Source: Planktothrix rubescens CCAP 1459/22
GTDB taxonomy: Bacteria; Cyanobacteriota; Cyanobacteriia; Cyanobacteriales; Microcoleaceae
NCBI GenBank assembly: GCA_904830895.1
Contig: LR882958.1
Location: forward strand, 1,978,001-2,042,000
DNA: 64,000 bases
Reading direction: 5' to 3'
Part shown: in pieces, positions 37,006 through 46,162 of the stretch
Position numbering within the stretch: the first letter of the stretch is position 1
Layout: each line of letters begins with the position of its first letter
The notes under the pieces: generated by a model
The model's database searches: none
What the model saw: only the letters and a program-made list of their open reading frames with translations
Told to the model about the DNA's origin: nothing
Position numbers and translations under genes: made by a program

Positions 37006-37095
37006 AGGTGATTAAGAAAGATATAATAGAACCCTGAAGGGTTCACTACGAGGTGATTAATAAAGATATAATAGAACCCTGAAGGGTTCACTACG
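37006..37095. repeat. Two tandem 45-base units with a palindrome
   Basis: Units 37006-37050 and 37051-37095 differ by one base (AAGAAAG versus AATAAAG). Each contains the palindrome GAACCCTGAAGGGTTC followed by ACTACG, a variant of the AAGCCCTTCAGGGCTT repeats elsewhere in the window. Confidence 0.85.
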
Positions 37096-37103
37096 AATGA
37101 TGA

Positions 37104-38756
37104 TTATATTGTTTTTGCGAGGGAAGGAATAGCGGATAATAGGGTTTGGGTATAGGGATGTTGGGGATTAGTAAATATTGATTCTGTTTCTCCTAATTCA
37201 ACAATTTTACCGCCGTTCATAACCGCAATCCGATCGGATAAAAACCGAGCCACCCATAAATCATGGGTAATAAACAAATAGGTTAAATTAAACTCTTGTT
37301 TTAATTCTAACATTAAATCTAAAACTTGGGCTTGAATACTCGCATCTAACATACTTACGGGTTCATCACAAATTAATAATTGGGGACGGGTCATTAAAGC
37401 TCTAGCGATCGCTACTCGTTGTTGTTGTCCCCCCGATAATTCCCCCCCATATCGTTGATAATATTCAATTGCTGGTGTTAATCCCACCCTTTCTAACATC
37501 GCTAAAACTTGGTTTTTTGCCTCCTCTGGAGTTGCTAATTTATGAATAAAAAGCGGATCAGCAATACTTTCTCCCACCGTCATCATTGGATTTAAGCAAG
37601 CATTAGGATCTTGAAATACCATTTGCATTTGACGGCGATATTTTCGCACCTGTTCAGAGGATAATTTAGTTAAATCTGTTCCTAAAAATTCTACACTACC
37701 ATTTGTTGCCCGAATTAGTTGTAAAATAGTCCGAGAGAGGGTACTTTTTCCACAACCCGATTCTCCCACTAAACCCAATATTTCCCCAGGATATAATTCT
37801 AAATTAATCCCATCAACAGCCTTAATCACGGATTTTTTTTGTTTGGAAAAAAGTTGTTGAATAAATCCAGCTTCTAGGGTATAATATTTTTGTAAATCCT
37901 TAATTGATAATAGGGGTTTAGTAGCAGATGTACTCGTTTCTAAGCCAGGATTAACTGCTTTATTTTCAATATCCTGTAAATGTAAAGCTGACTTTAATAA
38001 AGATTGAGTATAGGGATGTTGGGGATTTTTAAACACCGTTTCCGATGCTCCCATTTCCACCATTTTTCCCTGATACATTACCGCAATCCGATCGCAATAT
38101 TCCCCCACCATGGCTAAATCATGGGAAATCAATAAAATAGCTGTTCCCCGTTGTTCACAAAGTCGGGTTAATTCCTGTAAAATTTGAGCGGAAACTGTGA
38201 CATCTAAACTGGTGGTAGGTTCATCGGCTACAATTAATTTAGGGTCAAGTAATAAAGCTAAAGCGATCGCTACTCTTTGACGCATTCCCCCACTAAATTC
38301 ATGGGGATATTGTGACCAGCGATTGGCGGGAATTTTTACCGATTCTAATACTTCTAATGCTTTATTTTTAGCTTGGGAATTAGATAATTGAGGACGATGA
38401 GCTTTGAGGGTTTCTAAACAATGATCGCCAATGGTCATCAACGGGTCAAGGCGAGTCATGGGGTCTTGAAAAACCAAAGCCACCGCCTCCCCCCGAAACT
38501 TTTGCAACCGTTTTTCATCCATCCCAAACACGGGTTGTCCTTCAAACCGCACCTGTCCTTCAATTTGGCTGGTCGTGGGTAACAACCGCATCACCGCCCG
38601 CCCAATGGTGGATTTTCCGCAACCGGACTCCCCTACAAGTCCCAGACGTTCTCCGGGTTGTAGGGAAAAGCAGACATCATCAACGGCCCAAATTTGAGCC
38701 TTGCGGGAGTGGGGATAGGCGACCCTCAGATGTTCAACATCAAACAAACTTGGCAT
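37104..38756 (-). CDS. ABC transporter ATPase with two fused nucleotide-binding domains (peptide/nickel type)
   Basis: A 550-residue cytoplasmic ATPase that would power a dipeptide/oligopeptide or nickel-type importer. Two complete domains are present: Walker A GLVGESGCGKSTIGRAV with signature FSGGMRQRVAIAL and LIVADEPTTSLD in the first; GLVGESGCGKSTLSRTI, LSGGQQQRVAIARAL and LLICDEPVSMLD in the second. Each ends with the oligopeptide-ABC tail (NPQHPYTQSLL and NPQHPYTQTLL). The arrangement matches YejF/GsiA-like fusions. Membrane and binding subunits are not encoded nearby. ATG 38756 begins MPSLFDVEHLRVAYPH. Confidence 0.9.
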   Translation of the reverse strand: MPSLFDVEHLRVAYPHSRKAQIWAVDDVCFSLQPGERLGLVGESGCGKSTIGRAVMRLLPTTSQIEGQVRFEGQPVFGMDEKRLQKFRGEAVALVFQDPMTRLDPLMTIGDHCLETLKAHRPQLSNSQAKNKALEVLESVKIPANRWSQYPHEFSGGMRQRVAIALALLLDPKLIVADEPTTSLDVTVSAQILQELTRLCEQRGTAILLISHDLAMVGEYCDRIAVMYQGKMVEMGASETVFKNPQHPYTQSLLKSALHLQDIENKAVNPGLETSTSATKPLLSIKDLQKYYTLEAGFIQQLFSKQKKSVIKAVDGINLELYPGEILGLVGESGCGKSTLSRTILQLIRATNGSVEFLGTDLTKLSSEQVRKYRRQMQMVFQDPNACLNPMMTVGESIADPLFIHKLATPEEAKNQVLAMLERVGLTPAIEYYQRYGGELSGGQQQRVAIARALMTRPQLLICDEPVSMLDASIQAQVLDLMLELKQEFNLTYLFITHDLWVARFLSDRIAVMNGGKIVELGETESIFTNPQHPYTQTLLSAIPSLAKTI

Positions 38757-38863
38757 AATAACAGGGGATAAAGTTCACTGTTGATTGTTAGCAGACAAAG
38801 GAAAACCATTGTCTTGTATAGTTAGTATAGGGAAACCCTGCACTCATAAGATCAATTCTGACA

Positions 38864-39586
38864 ATGATACAACAACTTAAAACAATATTAAATCGAGGGA
38901 ACTTATTAACAGGATTCATAATTTCCCTCCTGTTAACGGTGATTCTTGGATTTTCAGCAACTCCGGCTTTAGCCACGGGAGTTTATCAAGTTCCAACTGT
39001 ATCTTCCGGTGAGCAAACTTGGGTTGTGGAACTCGATGGCGTTCTTAGCCGTAGTACGGAAGGACGTTTAAATAATAGCTTATCTGAGTTAGCAAAAACA
39101 ACCGGATATGAAGTTAGATTTTTAACTATTCGCCGTTTAGATTATGGAGAAACCATTGAAACTTTTACCGAAAAAGTCTTTCAAAAATGGTTTCCGACTC
39201 CTGAAGTTGCGACGAATCAAACTTTGTTGGCTTTAGATTTACTAACGAATAATGCGGCGATCCAAACAGGAGAAAAAACCAAATCTTTATTAACCGATGA
39301 AATAGCTGAAAGTGTGGTGGAAAAAACCCTAAAATATCCCCTTCGTAAAGGAGATAAATATAATGAGGCGTTTATTGCAGCCAGCGATCGCATCTCTGCT
39401 GTTTTATCAGGAGAACCCGATCCTGGCCCGCCCCTAGAACAAGATAATATTAGTGTTGAAAGCACCTTTAAATCGGCTGAAGAAACTGACGATATGAGTG
39501 CTACAATTATAGTAGTGGTCTTGTTAATCGTGGCGACGGTGGTTCCGATGGCAACTTATTATTATTTCCAAGCAAATCGGAGCTAA
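38864..39586 (+). CDS. psb32: TPM-domain photosystem II repair protein Psb32
   Basis: A 240-residue exported, membrane-anchored protein. A signal segment (LLTGFIISLLLTVILGFSATPALA) is followed by the TPM domain (about 45-190: VVELDGVLSRSTEGRLNNSL, YEVRFLTIRRLDYG, PTPEVATNQTLLALDLL). A C-terminal helix (ATIIVVVLLIVATVVPMATYYY) anchors it. In cyanobacteria this is Psb32, which protects and repairs photosystem II under light stress. It faces away from the ABC ATPase gene. The gene name rests on the family, as TPM proteins are diverse. Confidence 0.85.
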   Translation: MIQQLKTILNRGNLLTGFIISLLLTVILGFSATPALATGVYQVPTVSSGEQTWVVELDGVLSRSTEGRLNNSLSELAKTTGYEVRFLTIRRLDYGETIETFTEKVFQKWFPTPEVATNQTLLALDLLTNNAAIQTGEKTKSLLTDEIAESVVEKTLKYPLRKGDKYNEAFIAASDRISAVLSGEPDPGPPLEQDNISVESTFKSAEETDDMSATIIVVVLLIVATVVPMATYYYFQANRS

Positions 39587-39600
39587 AAATCAATCAGATC

Positions 39601-39630
39601 CCTATAACCCCTTGAAAAAAGGGGGTATAG
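39601..39630. repeat. CCTATAACCCC/GGGGGTATAGG inverted repeat
   Basis: CCTATAACCCCTT and AAAGGGGGTATAGG face each other between psb32 and obg. No T-run, so a terminator role is uncertain. Confidence 0.5.
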
Positions 39631-39667
39631 GAGGTTCCAAGATCCTACTCATTTCAAATTAAATAAA

Positions 39668-40726
39668 ATGCAATTTATTGATCAGGTTGAAGTTGAAGTC
39701 GAAGCCGGAAAAGGAGGCGATGGAGTCGTTGCTTTTCGACGAGAAAAATATGTTCCTGCTGGGGGCCCAGCCGGAGGGAATGGCGGGAAAGGAGGTTCAG
39801 TTATATTAATTGCGGTTGACAACCTACAAACCCTCTTAGATTTTCGATATAACCATAAATTTAAGGCCGATGATGGTAAACGAGGCGGCCCGAAAAATAT
39901 GACGGGAGCACAGGGAGAAGATTGTATAATTGAAGTGCCCTTGGGAACAGTGGTTTATGACGCTAATACCGATGAAATATTAGGAGATTTAATCGAAAAA
40001 AATCAACAATTTTGTGTCGCAGCCGGAGGTAAAGGAGGTTTAGGAAATAAGTTTTTTTTAAGTAACCGTAATCGCGCTCCTGAATATGCTTTACCCGGAT
40101 TAGAAGGAGAAAATCGACGGTTAAGATTAGAATTAAAATTATTAGCAGAAGTCGGAATTATTGGTTTACCTAATGCCGGAAAATCCACCTTAATTTCCGC
40201 ATTATCCGCCGCCCGTCCTAAAATTGCTGATTATCCGTTTACCACCTTAATTCCTAACTTGGGAGTCGTCAGAAAACCCACGGGAGACGGTACGGTTTTT
40301 GCCGATATTCCTGGGTTAATTGAAGGCGCCCATTTAGGGGCGGGGTTAGGTCATGAATTTCTGCGACATATTGAACGAACTCGCGTTTTATTACACTTAA
40401 TTGATATTACCGATAGTGACCCCATTGCCAATTATCATACCATTCAAGAGGAATTAAAAGCTTATGGGAGAGGATTAGGAGAACGCCCTCAAATTGTAGC
40501 TTTTAATAAAGTCGATGCAGTCGATACTGAAAGCCCAGAAATTCAAGCTCTCGCTGCTCAATTGCAAGAATTGAATCAAAGCCCTATTTTTATGATTTCT
40601 GCGGTGGCTGGAATGGATTTAGATGCTTTATTACAAGAGGTTTGGAAACAATTAGATCAACTGTATTTAATTGATAAACAGAAGTTAGAACTCGAAACAT
40701 TGATGTCTAACCCCCTATCAAGTTGA
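39668..40726 (+). CDS. obg: Obg/CgtA GTPase
   Basis: Ribosome-associated GTPase that assists 50S subunit maturation and stress signalling. The 352-residue protein has the Gly-rich Obg domain (about 1-158: [39 protein letters not shown]) and a G domain with [14 protein letters not shown] (G1), [27 protein letters not shown] (G3) and AFNKVDAV (G4). The OCT domain of some homologues is absent, which is usual in many bacteria. Motifs are intact. Confidence 0.95.
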   Translation: MQFIDQVEVEVEAGKGGDGVVAFRREKYVPAGGPAGGNGGKGGSVILIAVDNLQTLLDFRYNHKFKADDGKRGGPKNMTGAQGEDCIIEVPLGTVVYDANTDEILGDLIEKNQQFCVAAGGKGGLGNKFFLSNRNRAPEYALPGLEGENRRLRLELKLLAEVGIIGLPNAGKSTLISALSAARPKIADYPFTTLIPNLGVVRKPTGDGTVFADIPGLIEGAHLGAGLGHEFLRHIERTRVLLHLIDITDSDPIANYHTIQEELKAYGRGLGERPQIVAFNKVDAVDTESPEIQALAAQLQELNQSPIFMISAVAGMDLDALLQEVWKQLDQLYLIDKQKLELETLMSNPLSS

Positions 40727-40817
40727 TAATAAAAAGATTAACTTTATGTAAAGTTTTATCCCAAAATCTCTAATTCTCGGCTAATCTGGAATGAAACTCA
40801 TCTATAGAGGAAGAATC

Positions 40818-41132
40818 GTGAAGAAATCCATGGTCGGTGTTCTAATGGGTGGAATGGTCAGCCTGATTGCTGCTGTTTATCCAGCAATGGCTGAGAATTG
40901 GGTGTATATTGGAAAAGCATCGACTGGAGAAGAAATTTATGTTGATGCGGATAGTATTTCGTCAGCCCGAGAAGGAATCAGATTTACTTACAGCATCGGT
41001 AATGAAACCCTTCAGGCGGCAGCTAACTGCAATAATAATACTTGGTATGTCCTGCAATATGATACTACTTATTCTCCCCAAAGTCAGGCAACTCAAGATC
41101 TGTTAGGCTATGTTTGTCAAGCCGGAAGTTAA
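40818..41132 (+). CDS. Small exported protein of unknown function
   Basis: A 104-residue protein. The GTG start is preferred because AGAGGAAG stands 5 bases before it and the result is a classic signal peptide (MKKSMVGVLMGGMVSLIAAV, cut after AMA). An ATG nine codons upstream lacks a ribosome site. The mature part begins ENWVYIGKASTGEEIYVDADS, a pattern seen in small surface-adhesin-E-like proteins of cyanobacteria, with three Cys residues that could pair. Function unknown. Confidence 0.72.
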   Translation: MKKSMVGVLMGGMVSLIAAVYPAMAENWVYIGKASTGEEIYVDADSISSAREGIRFTYSIGNETLQAAANCNNNTWYVLQYDTTYSPQSQATQDLLGYVCQAGS

Positions 41133-41206
41133 ATTAAAATCAATAGTTTTATTCATCAGTGAACTTAGCCGACTGTTTAGACTTACCTTCCTTAAACCTA
41201 GTAGGA

Positions 41207-41659
41207 TTAATTATAATCGCCTACACTGGATTGATAAATGTCTTTTTCAATCGGCCAATCTTCATTTTCACCACCAATAATAATTTTTTCAATGGTGACA
41301 TATTCTTGACTAAGTTGACGAAAGGTGTTAATTAAAACATCAAGAGCAAAAGCATCACTGGTTCCTAAATCAAACCAACACCGCGCCCAAACTCCTTCAT
41401 ATTCTATTTCCCCCATATTGTGCATCAATGCCATCATACTATTATCCACGATGGCATCATCATAAGTCATATAATTTAGGTCAATTCCTGTGTCCTGAAC
41501 CTGGAGATTTTCAGCATTAAATCCGCCCATTTTTCCTAATAAAAACCAAGAATCAAAAACTTCCTCAATATAATCCCGTTCACTGCGGGAGGGGACGGTT
41601 TGAAATTGTAGCCAAATCCAAATATCAAAAGGATTACATTCTCTAAACAAAACTTCCAT
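41207..41659 (-). CDS. DUF3531 family protein
   Basis: A 150-residue soluble protein with the family features FRECNPFDIWIWLQF, MGGFNAENLQVQDTG and VWARCWFDLGTSDAFALDVL. The family occurs in cyanobacteria and plants and has no assigned function. It starts 9 bases after the stop of the TPR gene and is probably co-transcribed with it. Confidence 0.82.
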   Translation of the reverse strand: MEVLFRECNPFDIWIWLQFQTVPSRSERDYIEEVFDSWFLLGKMGGFNAENLQVQDTGIDLNYMTYDDAIVDNSMMALMHNMGEIEYEGVWARCWFDLGTSDAFALDVLINTFRQLSQEYVTIEKIIIGGENEDWPIEKDIYQSSVGDYN

Positions 41660-41668
41660 AATTAAAAG

Positions 41669-42700
41669 CTATAAGGGTGGTAATTGATTCGCAGTTGGCC
41701 CCCAAAGACCATTAGCATTTTTAATTGTATCTCGCAATGGATCACAGGGACGGCTTTGATTATCAATGCGGTTCAAATTTTTGCATTGTTCATAAAAAAT
41801 TTGAGCCACTAATCGTTTAGGAAGTCGATCAGATTGACCCAAAGATTGAGTAAAATATTTTTGGGCTTCTTTTAATTGGGTCGGGGTTGTGGTTTGATTT
41901 TCTGTTTTCAATTTTTTCCCCTGGTCGGCTAAGATTTGCGCCTTTAAATATAATACTTCTGGATGGTTGGGAGCTTCTAATAAAGCTTTATCAGTATAAG
42001 TTAAAGCTTGATCCGGCTGACCTAAATTTTTATAGCCCACAGCAATTCCTCGATAGACTAAATAACGAGGTTCCGCTTGTTTTTCTAATTGATTAATTGC
42101 TTTTTTTGAGTCAGAAAAGGGAAGATTTAAGGATAATAATAAATCCATATAACCTTGAATTAAATTGAGTTCGGGATCTTGAGGATCGATTTTTTGAGCG
42201 ACATCTAAAAACTTTAACACCTCTTGTAATTTATTGAGTGCTTTAGGTGCGCCCTTGAGTGTGCCTTCGCTGACTAAAGTATGACCTCCCTGTAAAAATA
42301 AACCGACCGCCACATAGAGATTACCGCGTAAAGGGTCTTTTGTACTTAATAACTTGGCGGATTCTAGGGTTTTATCGCTATAGGTTTTTAAGGCTGTAAA
42401 ATCCTGATCCTGATAAGCTAAAGAAGCTAAAAGAGCATAAACTAAAGGTTCATTGGTTTCTTGAGATTGCGCTTTTTCTAAATATTCCTTGGCTTGTTTA
42501 TAATTCCCCTGGGCAAACATGGATTTAAAAGCAGATTCCGTTTGATTTCCAATCGGACGAGGCTCATTTTTACGAAATGGATCAGCAGCAAAAACAAGAT
42601 TTACCCCCAAACTAAATACAATTAAACCTGTATTAATGCCCAGGACAAATTTTTTCAAAATTGAAAATAGTTTGGGATTTTTAAAATAAGAATAAATCAT
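41669..42700 (-). CDS. Sll0314/Alr1548-family TPR protein
   Basis: A 343-residue predicted exported or membrane-anchored protein. A hydrophobic N-terminal segment (VLGINTGLIVFSLGVNLVFA) is followed by TPR motifs across most of the chain (FAQGNYKQAKEYLEKAQS, LASLAYQDQDFTALKTYSD, LIQGYMDLL, YKNLGQPDQALTYTDKALLEAP). The family name is from memory of similar cyanobacterial proteins. TPR arrays usually bind other proteins; the partner is unknown. It precedes the DUF3531 gene in one direction. Confidence 0.78.
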   Translation of the reverse strand: MIYSYFKNPKLFSILKKFVLGINTGLIVFSLGVNLVFAADPFRKNEPRPIGNQTESAFKSMFAQGNYKQAKEYLEKAQSQETNEPLVYALLASLAYQDQDFTALKTYSDKTLESAKLLSTKDPLRGNLYVAVGLFLQGGHTLVSEGTLKGAPKALNKLQEVLKFLDVAQKIDPQDPELNLIQGYMDLLLSLNLPFSDSKKAINQLEKQAEPRYLVYRGIAVGYKNLGQPDQALTYTDKALLEAPNHPEVLYLKAQILADQGKKLKTENQTTTPTQLKEAQKYFTQSLGQSDRLPKRLVAQIFYEQCKNLNRIDNQSRPCDPLRDTIKNANGLWGPTANQLPPL

Positions 42701-42880
42701 TATTTTTAATCAATGAGTAAACAACTAAAGAGTGATTAAATTGGAAAGGAACAAAAAGTTAACTGTTAATTAATCAACTGATTACTGATAAATATGTTAT
42801 AATCCAAAGCAATTAGTGATTTGACCATTGCTTTTGCCTCGTTTTTGGGTTGGACTATCAATGATTGAAGTCTTTACCCC

Positions 42881-42932
42881 TGTTCCCTCCCCCCCTAGCC
42901 CCCCGTGCACGGGGGGTTTGGGGGGCTGTTCC
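42881..42932. repeat. C-run/G-run palindromic element, copy 2
   Basis: Same structure as copy 1: GTTCCCTCCCCCCC, TAG, CCCCCCGTGCACGGGGGG, TTTGGGGGG, CTGTTCC. It stands head to tail with copy 3. Confidence 0.85.
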
Positions 42933-42936
42933 GGTA

Positions 42937-42984
42937 TTCCCTCCCCCCCCGTGCACGGGGGGTTTGGGGGGGCTGTTCCGGTGT
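42937..42984. repeat. C-run/G-run palindromic element, copy 3
   Basis: Shortened left arm (CTCCCCCCCC directly joined to GTGCAC) with a complete right arm GGGGGGTTTGGGGGGG, then CTGTTCCGG. Tandem to copy 2. Confidence 0.85.
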
Positions 42985-43003
42985 TCCCTGCTATATTTTT
43001 CTG

Positions 43004-43687
43004 ATGCTTTATATCAAAAACTTAGTTTATCATCCCGCCGCTAGTGACCACTCGATTTTAACCCAAGTTAACTTAGAATTGGCGCCACAGCAAATGGGAC
43101 TGATTATTGGGCCTAGTGGATCGGGGAAAAGCACACTACTAGAGATTCTATCGGGTTTAGCCACAAAAACCCAGGGAAATATTCGCTGGCGGGAGCAAGA
43201 ATTGACCCCAGAACACCTACAACAACTGGTGGGTTTAGTGTTTCAATTTCCAGAACGACATTTTTGCGGGGGTACAATTTTAGAGGAATTGCGCCTGGGT
43301 CATCCCGAAATCGACGCAGAACAGGTTGATAAAGCCTTAGAGGAAGTGGGATTGGGCCATTTATCTTTACAGGTCGCGCCCCATTCCCTCAGTGGCGGAC
43401 AGCAAAGACGTCTGGCCTTAGCGGTACAATTAATTCGTCAACCCCATATTTTAATGTTAGATGAACCCACCGCCGGGTTAGACTGGTCAATGCGACAACA
43501 ATTAATTAATTTATTAGGTAAATTAAAAAAACATTGGACGTTATTAGTTGTTACCCATGATGCCAGAGAATTATTTAGTTTGGCTGACCGTTGTTGGTCA
43601 TTAAAACAGGGTCATTTAACCGCCCTAGATATTAATGCCATGGCAATCGAAGAAAAACACAAAATTGCCGCTTTTCCTCCCGTTTAA
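43004..43687 (+). CDS. ABC transporter ATP-binding protein
   Basis: A 227-residue ATPase. Walker A IIGPSGSGKSTLLEIL, Q-loop GLVFQFPERHF, signature LSGGQQRRLALAVQL, Walker B HILMLDEPTAGLD and switch His in VVTHDAREL. The FPERHFCGGTILEEL segment is typical of ECF/cobalt-type (CbiO/EcfA) ATPases, so the substrate could be a vitamin or metal, but no membrane partner is adjacent. The ATG at 43004 is used; an upstream extension would be coded only by the palindromic repeat. rsmG follows 18 bases after the stop. Confidence 0.85.
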   Translation: MLYIKNLVYHPAASDHSILTQVNLELAPQQMGLIIGPSGSGKSTLLEILSGLATKTQGNIRWREQELTPEHLQQLVGLVFQFPERHFCGGTILEELRLGHPEIDAEQVDKALEEVGLGHLSLQVAPHSLSGGQQRRLALAVQLIRQPHILMLDEPTAGLDWSMRQQLINLLGKLKKHWTLLVVTHDARELFSLADRCWSLKQGHLTALDINAMAIEEKHKIAAFPPV

Positions 43688-43705
43688 TTTTTAGTGAATT
43701 GAATT

Positions 43706-44455
43706 ATGAATCAAATTTCCGCTCCCCAATTACCTGATATGAACGCCGTTTGGCAAGAAACCTTAAATTGGCAACCAACTCCCGAACAACAGGTTTTATT
43801 TCAACAATTATTTGAGTTAATTATTCAATTTAATCAACAACTTAACTTAACTCGCATCACTGAACCCCAAGAATTTTGGGAAAAACATTTATGGGATTCT
43901 CTCCGAGGAATTTCCTTTTTATTATCAGAAAAAAATCTCCTCTCCCCAGGGACAAAATTTATTGATATTGGGACAGGTGGGGGTTTTCCTGGCATCCCGT
44001 TGGCAGTAATTTTTCCTGAGTCTTCCGTCACCCTTTTAGACTCAACTCGGAAAAAAATTACGGCATTAACTACTATTTTAGAAGAATTAAAGATCAATAA
44101 TACTATTCCTTGGGTGGGTCGGGCGGAAGCTCTTGGTCAACATCCAAAACATCGAGAATCCTACGATTTTGCCCTATTAAGGGCCGTTGCACCGCCCTCG
44201 GTGAGTGCTGAATATGCACTACCCTTATTAAAGGTGGGAGGGACGGCAATTCTCTATCGGGGTCATTGGACACCGGAAGAAGAACAACAGTTAATCTCGG
44301 CGGTTAAACAATTAGGGGGAGTGCTAGAATCTGTGGATGGGTTTACCACTCCTTTAACCCAAAGTATTCGCCATTGTTTATATTTAAAAAAAGTCAGACC
44401 CACGGCTAAACAATATCCCCGCGCTATTGGAATTCCTGGTCAAAAACCTCTGTAG
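43706..44455 (+). CDS. rsmG: 16S rRNA (guanine(527)-N(7))-methyltransferase RsmG
   Basis: Methylates G527 of 16S rRNA in the decoding-site region. The 249-residue protein has the family opening FNQQLNLTRITEPQEFWEKHLWDS, SAM motif FIDIGTGGGFPGIPLAV, LLDSTRKKITALTTI and the ALLRAVAPPSVSAEYALPLL block. Length slightly above average owing to a 20-residue basic tail. Its stop codon TAG is part of a GTAGTAAGCCCTTCAGGGCT palindrome. Confidence 0.95.
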   Translation: MNQISAPQLPDMNAVWQETLNWQPTPEQQVLFQQLFELIIQFNQQLNLTRITEPQEFWEKHLWDSLRGISFLLSEKNLLSPGTKFIDIGTGGGFPGIPLAVIFPESSVTLLDSTRKKITALTTILEELKINNTIPWVGRAEALGQHPKHRESYDFALLRAVAPPSVSAEYALPLLKVGGTAILYRGHWTPEEEQQLISAVKQLGGVLESVDGFTTPLTQSIRHCLYLKKVRPTAKQYPRAIGIPGQKPL

Positions 44456-44473
44456 TAAGCCCTTCAGGGCTGA
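44453..44473. repeat. GTAGTAAGCCCTTCAGGGCT palindrome, second copy
   Basis: Identical core to 25130-25151. The first bases provide the rsmG stop codon. Located between convergent rsmG and the ThiS-like gene, so it may aid termination. Confidence 0.75.
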
Positions 44474-44517
44474 AAATAGGGGTTTTTCGGTAAATATAAT
44501 CAAATCCAATTACTGAA

Positions 44518-44793
44518 TCAACCACCAGCAACCGCCGGAACAATACTCACCTCATCCCCAGATTCTAGTTTGGTTTCAGTTCCTTCTAAGAAACGAATAT
44601 CTTCGCTATTCACATAGAAATTCAAGAATTTCCGTGGTTTTCCTTTCTCATCACAGAGACTTTTTTTAATACCGGGAAAACTTGCTTCTAAATCTTCAAT
44701 CAATTCAGAAATGCTAGAACCTGCACACTCAACCTTTGCTTGATTTTTCGTAAATTTTTGCAGGGGTGTGGGAATTAAAACTTTAACGGTCAT
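44518..44793 (-). CDS. ThiS/MoaD-like ubiquitin-fold protein next to thrC
   Basis: A 91-residue beta-grasp protein starting [20 protein letters not shown] and ending [12 protein letters not shown]. The terminal Gly-Gly and the [18 protein letters not shown] helix are typical of sulfur-carrier proteins. It lies 64 bases downstream of thrC in the same direction. Comparable carriers in other bacteria (CysO of mycobacteria, ThiS-like neighbours of threonine synthase) donate sulfide to make cysteine or related compounds, so this one may be a CysO-like carrier. That assignment is inference. Confidence 0.82.
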   Translation of the reverse strand: MTVKVLIPTPLQKFTKNQAKVECAGSSISELIEDLEASFPGIKKSLCDEKGKPRKFLNFYVNSEDIRFLEGTETKLESGDEVSIVPAVAGG

Positions 44794-44857
44794 AGGTTCA
44801 ACAGGACAATAAATTAACAGTTGGGGTTGAGCAGAAACGTTTTAGACTATTTTAAAC

Positions 44858-46162
44858 CTAAACTAACACTTGTTGCCATTCCAAACGATCTAAAGTACGA
44901 GCGCGTTCAATTGCCCGTTCAAAACTTTCTAATTTCGGTTCAATAGTTAAGGGTTCACCGACATAACCTTGGATGGCTTCTTGAGTTTTTAAGCCATTTC
45001 CAGTAATATAAACAACGGTAGTTTCTTCAGGATCAATTTTACCCGCTTCTACCAATTTTTTCAAGACGGCAATAGTTGTTCCTCCGGCAGTTTCTGTAAA
45101 AATACCTTCGGTTTCAGCTAATAATTTCATTCCTTGAATCACTTCGTCATCATTGACAGATTCAATATTTCCGTTAGTTTTGTTCGCTAATTCAACAGCA
45201 TAAATTCCATCGGCGGGGTTGCCAATAGCAATGGATTTAGCAATAGTATTAGGTTTAACTGGAGTAATAAAATCCCGTCCTTCTTTAAACGCCGTAGCAA
45301 CGGGAGAACAACCTTCCGCCTGGGCTCCACTGAAACGCACGGGTTTGTCATCAACTAAACCGACTTCAACAAATTCTCGGAAACCTTTATGAATTTTAGT
45401 GAATAGGGAACCGGAGGCAATGGGAGCAACAATATGGTCGGGTAATTTCCAGCCCAGTTGTTCGATGACTTCATAGCCCAAGGTTTTTGAACCTTCGGAA
45501 TAGTAGGGACGTAGGTTAATATTCACAAATCCCCAGCCGTGGGTATTAGCCACTTCTGAACAGAGGCGGTTGACTTGATCGTAATTACCTTTAACGGCCA
45601 TTAAAATCGGGTTGTAGATTAAAGTCCCCAGGATTTTACCCGCTTCTAAATCTGCCGGGATGAACACGCAGCAGTCCAGACCTGCTCTGGCAGCAATGGC
45701 GGCCGTGGAGTTGGCCAAATTTCCGGTACTAGCACAGGAAACCGTCGAAAATCCTAATTCTCTAGCGCGACTCAAGGCAACGGACACCACCCGATCTTTG
45801 AAGCTCAGAGTGGGCATATTCACAGCATCGTTTTTAATATACAGATTTTTTAAACCCAGGCGACGGGCCAACCGTTCCGACTTAATCAGGGGAGTCATTC
45901 CCGTACCCACATCAATCACATTCTCAGTGGCCACAGGCAGGAACTTCCGATAACGCCAAATCGAGTTAGGGCCAGCTTCAATCGTAGCGCGAGTTACGGT
46001 TTGGCGGAGCAGGTCATAGTTGTACTGGACTTCTAATGGGCCAAAACAGACTTCACAAACGTGCTTGGCTTCGGGGGCGTATTCTTCCCCACACTCTTTA
46101 CATTTTAATTTGTCAAAGGTAGCGCCTGTGAGTGCTAAGTTGTTGGTTGTTGCCTGAGTCAT
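44858..46162 (-). CDS. thrC: Threonine synthase
   Basis: PLP enzyme that converts O-phosphohomoserine to threonine. The 434-residue protein begins with a four-Cys segment (CKECGEEYAPEAKHVCEVC, about 20-40) typical of this ThrC class. The PLP lysine is in PTLSFKDRVVSVALS (about 122), followed by SCASTGNLANSTAAIAARAG and the phosphate-binding region near NGLKTQEA at the C-terminus. All main motifs are intact. It is followed by the ThiS/MoaD-like gene. Confidence 0.94.
   Translation of the reverse strand: MTQATTNNLALTGATFDKLKCKECGEEYAPEAKHVCEVCFGPLEVQYNYDLLRQTVTRATIEAGPNSIWRYRKFLPVATENVIDVGTGMTPLIKSERLARRLGLKNLYIKNDAVNMPTLSFKDRVVSVALSRARELGFSTVSCASTGNLANSTAAIAARAGLDCCVFIPADLEAGKILGTLIYNPILMAVKGNYDQVNRLCSEVANTHGWGFVNINLRPYYSEGSKTLGYEVIEQLGWKLPDHIVAPIASGSLFTKIHKGFREFVEVGLVDDKPVRFSGAQAEGCSPVATAFKEGRDFITPVKPNTIAKSIAIGNPADGIYAVELANKTNGNIESVNDDEVIQGMKLLAETEGIFTETAGGTTIAVLKKLVEAGKIDPEETTVVYITGNGLKTQEAIQGYVGEPLTIEPKLESFERAIERARTLDRLEWQQVLV

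Larger units (their letters stand above)
42701..43003. other. Intergenic region with two C-run/G-run palindromes
   Basis: An AT-rich part (42701-42870) upstream of the divergent TPR gene holds its promoter; none is clear. The rest is two copies of the C-run/G-run palindrome. An open frame across them would add 33 residues to the ABC ATPase but is only repeat-coded. Confidence 0.7.

Noticed and set aside
42905-43003. N-terminal extension of the ABC ATPase
   Set aside because: The added 33 residues are coded by the C/G-run palindromes; the normal ABC start is at 43004.
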